A DNA stretch of 64,000 nucleotides, taken from the NCBI GenBank assembly GCA_026398895.1, contig JAPLRZ010000047.1, forward strand, positions 124,001-188,000, given 5' to 3'. The notes beneath the pieces are model-generated. The model made no database searches. It had not been told where the DNA came from and saw only the letters and a list, made by a program, of their open reading frames with translations. A program made the position numbers and the translations under genes. Numbering within the stretch: position 1 is the stretch's first letter; every line of letters begins with the position of its first letter. This document shows positions 63,069-64,000 of the stretch, piece after piece. This stretch comes from Methylococcales bacterium (GTDB lineage Bacteria; Pseudomonadota; Gammaproteobacteria; Methylococcales; Methylomonadaceae).

Positions 63069-63923
63069 TTACAGTAAATAAACAAATACAAATAAGCCTA
63101 ACCAAACTACGTCAACAAAATGCCAGTACCAAGCTGCCGCTTCAAAAGCGAAGTGGTTTTCTGGTTGGAAATGACCTTTCCAGCTACGAAATAGCACCAC
63201 ACTCAAAATAATCGCACCCACGCAAACGTGGAAACCATGAAAACCTGTTAGCATGAAAAAGGTAGAACCATAGACTCCTGAGCCTAAAGTTAAGCCCATT
63301 TCAGTGTAAGCTTCGTGGTATTCAAAGGCTTGAAACATTACGAATAAAAATCCTAGCGCGACTGTGACGATTAAACCTTTAATTAATTGATCGCGGTTTT
63401 TAGCCAGTAAGCCATGATGCGCCCAAGTGCAGCTCACGCCACTACTCAATAGAATCAGTGTGTTTAAAAATGGCAGCCCCCACGCACTCATCGGCTCAAA
63501 TTTACCGCCGACAGCACCAGGTCCATTGGTTGGCCAAGTGGCTTGGTAGGCAGAATGTAATAATTCTTTAGTCACTCCAGAACCTAGCCACTGTACGGAT
63601 AAATTCCGTGTGTACCACAGTGTACTAAAGAAAACTGCAAAAAATATGATTTCTGAAAAAATAAACCACATCATGCCCATGCGGTAGGAAATACCGACAT
63701 CGTGATTGTACATTCCTGTTTCACTTTCATGGGCTTGTAAGGTGAACCAACCCACTAACATGATAACGAAAACCACTAAACCCGCCACCATAAAGGCAGG
63801 GCCAACTGATGAAGAACCATTTAAATAATTTGCAAATCCAGCCAACATAGTGACTAAGCCAGCCGTACCAATGACGGGCCAAGTCGCTTTATGCGGAATG
63901 TAATAAGCGACATTTGTAGACAT
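63069..63923 (-). CDS. coxC: Cytochrome c oxidase subunit III
   Basis: Subunit III of the aa3-type oxidase. The 284-residue protein has seven helices and the family segments GMMWFIFSEIIFFAVFF, FLNTLILLSSGVSCTWAHH, VMFQAFEYHEAY, LTGFHGFHVCVGAI and AAAWYWHFVDVVWLGLFVF. Start ATG 63923 follows GGGGAAGG. The remaining oxidase genes presumably lie past the right edge of the window. Confidence 0.95.
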   Translation of the reverse strand: MSTNVAYYIPHKATWPVIGTAGLVTMLAGFANYLNGSSSVGPAFMVAGLVVFVIMLVGWFTLQAHESETGMYNHDVGISYRMGMMWFIFSEIIFFAVFFSTLWYTRNLSVQWLGSGVTKELLHSAYQATWPTNGPGAVGGKFEPMSAWGLPFLNTLILLSSGVSCTWAHHGLLAKNRDQLIKGLIVTVALGFLFVMFQAFEYHEAYTEMGLTLGSGVYGSTFFMLTGFHGFHVCVGAIILSVVLFRSWKGHFQPENHFAFEAAAWYWHFVDVVWLGLFVFVYLL

Positions 63924-64000
63924 AACCTTCCCCTTTTATTTTTTTACTGATTTTTCAGTATTATCAAAAAATGTGTATGACAATGTAATGGTTTTGTATT

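Overview
The window looks like a chromosomal segment of a gammaproteobacterium of moderate-to-low GC. Several conserved gene orders support this: nagZ with an MTIP-type phosphorylase, rluC–HAD phosphatase–sppA, erpA beside argC, the ftsE–ftsX–rpoH block, typA and speA. The mix of genes and palindromic repeats is compatible with Methylococcales-type bacteria, but no diagnostic gene (for example methane oxidation) is present, so that placement is inference only.

Layout. 1–7.5 kb: an ECF sigma factor with a ChrR-like double-cupin anti-sigma faces a DUF4331–TPR–HupE/UreJ operon. The block is bracketed by two ~363-bp direct repeats, each holding the same 29-codon membrane ORF. 7.8–11.6 kb: nagZ, a purine phosphoribosyltransferase, S-methyl-5'-thioinosine phosphorylase and mpl (wall recycling and purine/thiopurine salvage). 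11.9–19.5 kb: a PhoPQ-like two-component system, sppA, a HAD phosphatase, rluC, a cupin enzyme, erpA and argC. 19.7–22.8 kb: a decayed IS1182-type transposase, then a compact RiPP-like operon (Cys-rich YkgJ-type protein, radical SAM enzyme broken at a poly-G tract, two Ala-rich precursor-like peptides, PqqD-like protein) divergent from an Xre-type regulator. 23–28.3 kb: cysK, speA, an inactivated IS1-family element with both ends, a His-rich lipoprotein and a PLP desulfhydrase/deaminase. 28.4–50 kb: a surface polysaccharide locus with CDP-deoxysugar and GDP-fucose synthesis, sugar modification, a Wzx-like flippase, eight glycosyltransferases (six GT2, two GT4), a WbpL-like initiating transferase and a WbpM-like dehydratase. 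No Wzy or ABC exporter is recognisable. 50–56.4 kb: a small membrane protein, a LysR regulator, an isolated glycosyltransferase, rhodanese, a TPR–HEPN pair and typA. 56.6–64 kb: rpoH, ftsX, ftsE, then a single ORF joining a CtaA/Cox15-like heme A synthase to FtsY, preceded by a Sco-like protein, surf1, and (after a convergent small gene) cytochrome oxidase subunit III.

How the genes work together. At the right end, the cytochrome oxidase assembly operon runs directly into the SRP receptor/cell division/heat-shock block through the ctaA–ftsY fusion, which would anchor FtsY in the membrane by a heme-synthase-like domain. The polysaccharide locus is a long, mostly overlapping plus-strand series that makes nucleotide sugars first, then transfers, flips and initiates. 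The ECF/ChrR pair and its divergent target operon share a bipartite promoter-like motif, suggesting one small regulon.

The most unusual items are the CtaA–FtsY fusion, the RiPP-like operon with its poly-G interruption, a 149-bp inverted-repeat element inserted with an 11-bp duplication inside a REP-like palindrome, and the duplicated 29-residue membrane peptide. All functions are read from sequence patterns and remembered family features; no database search was run.
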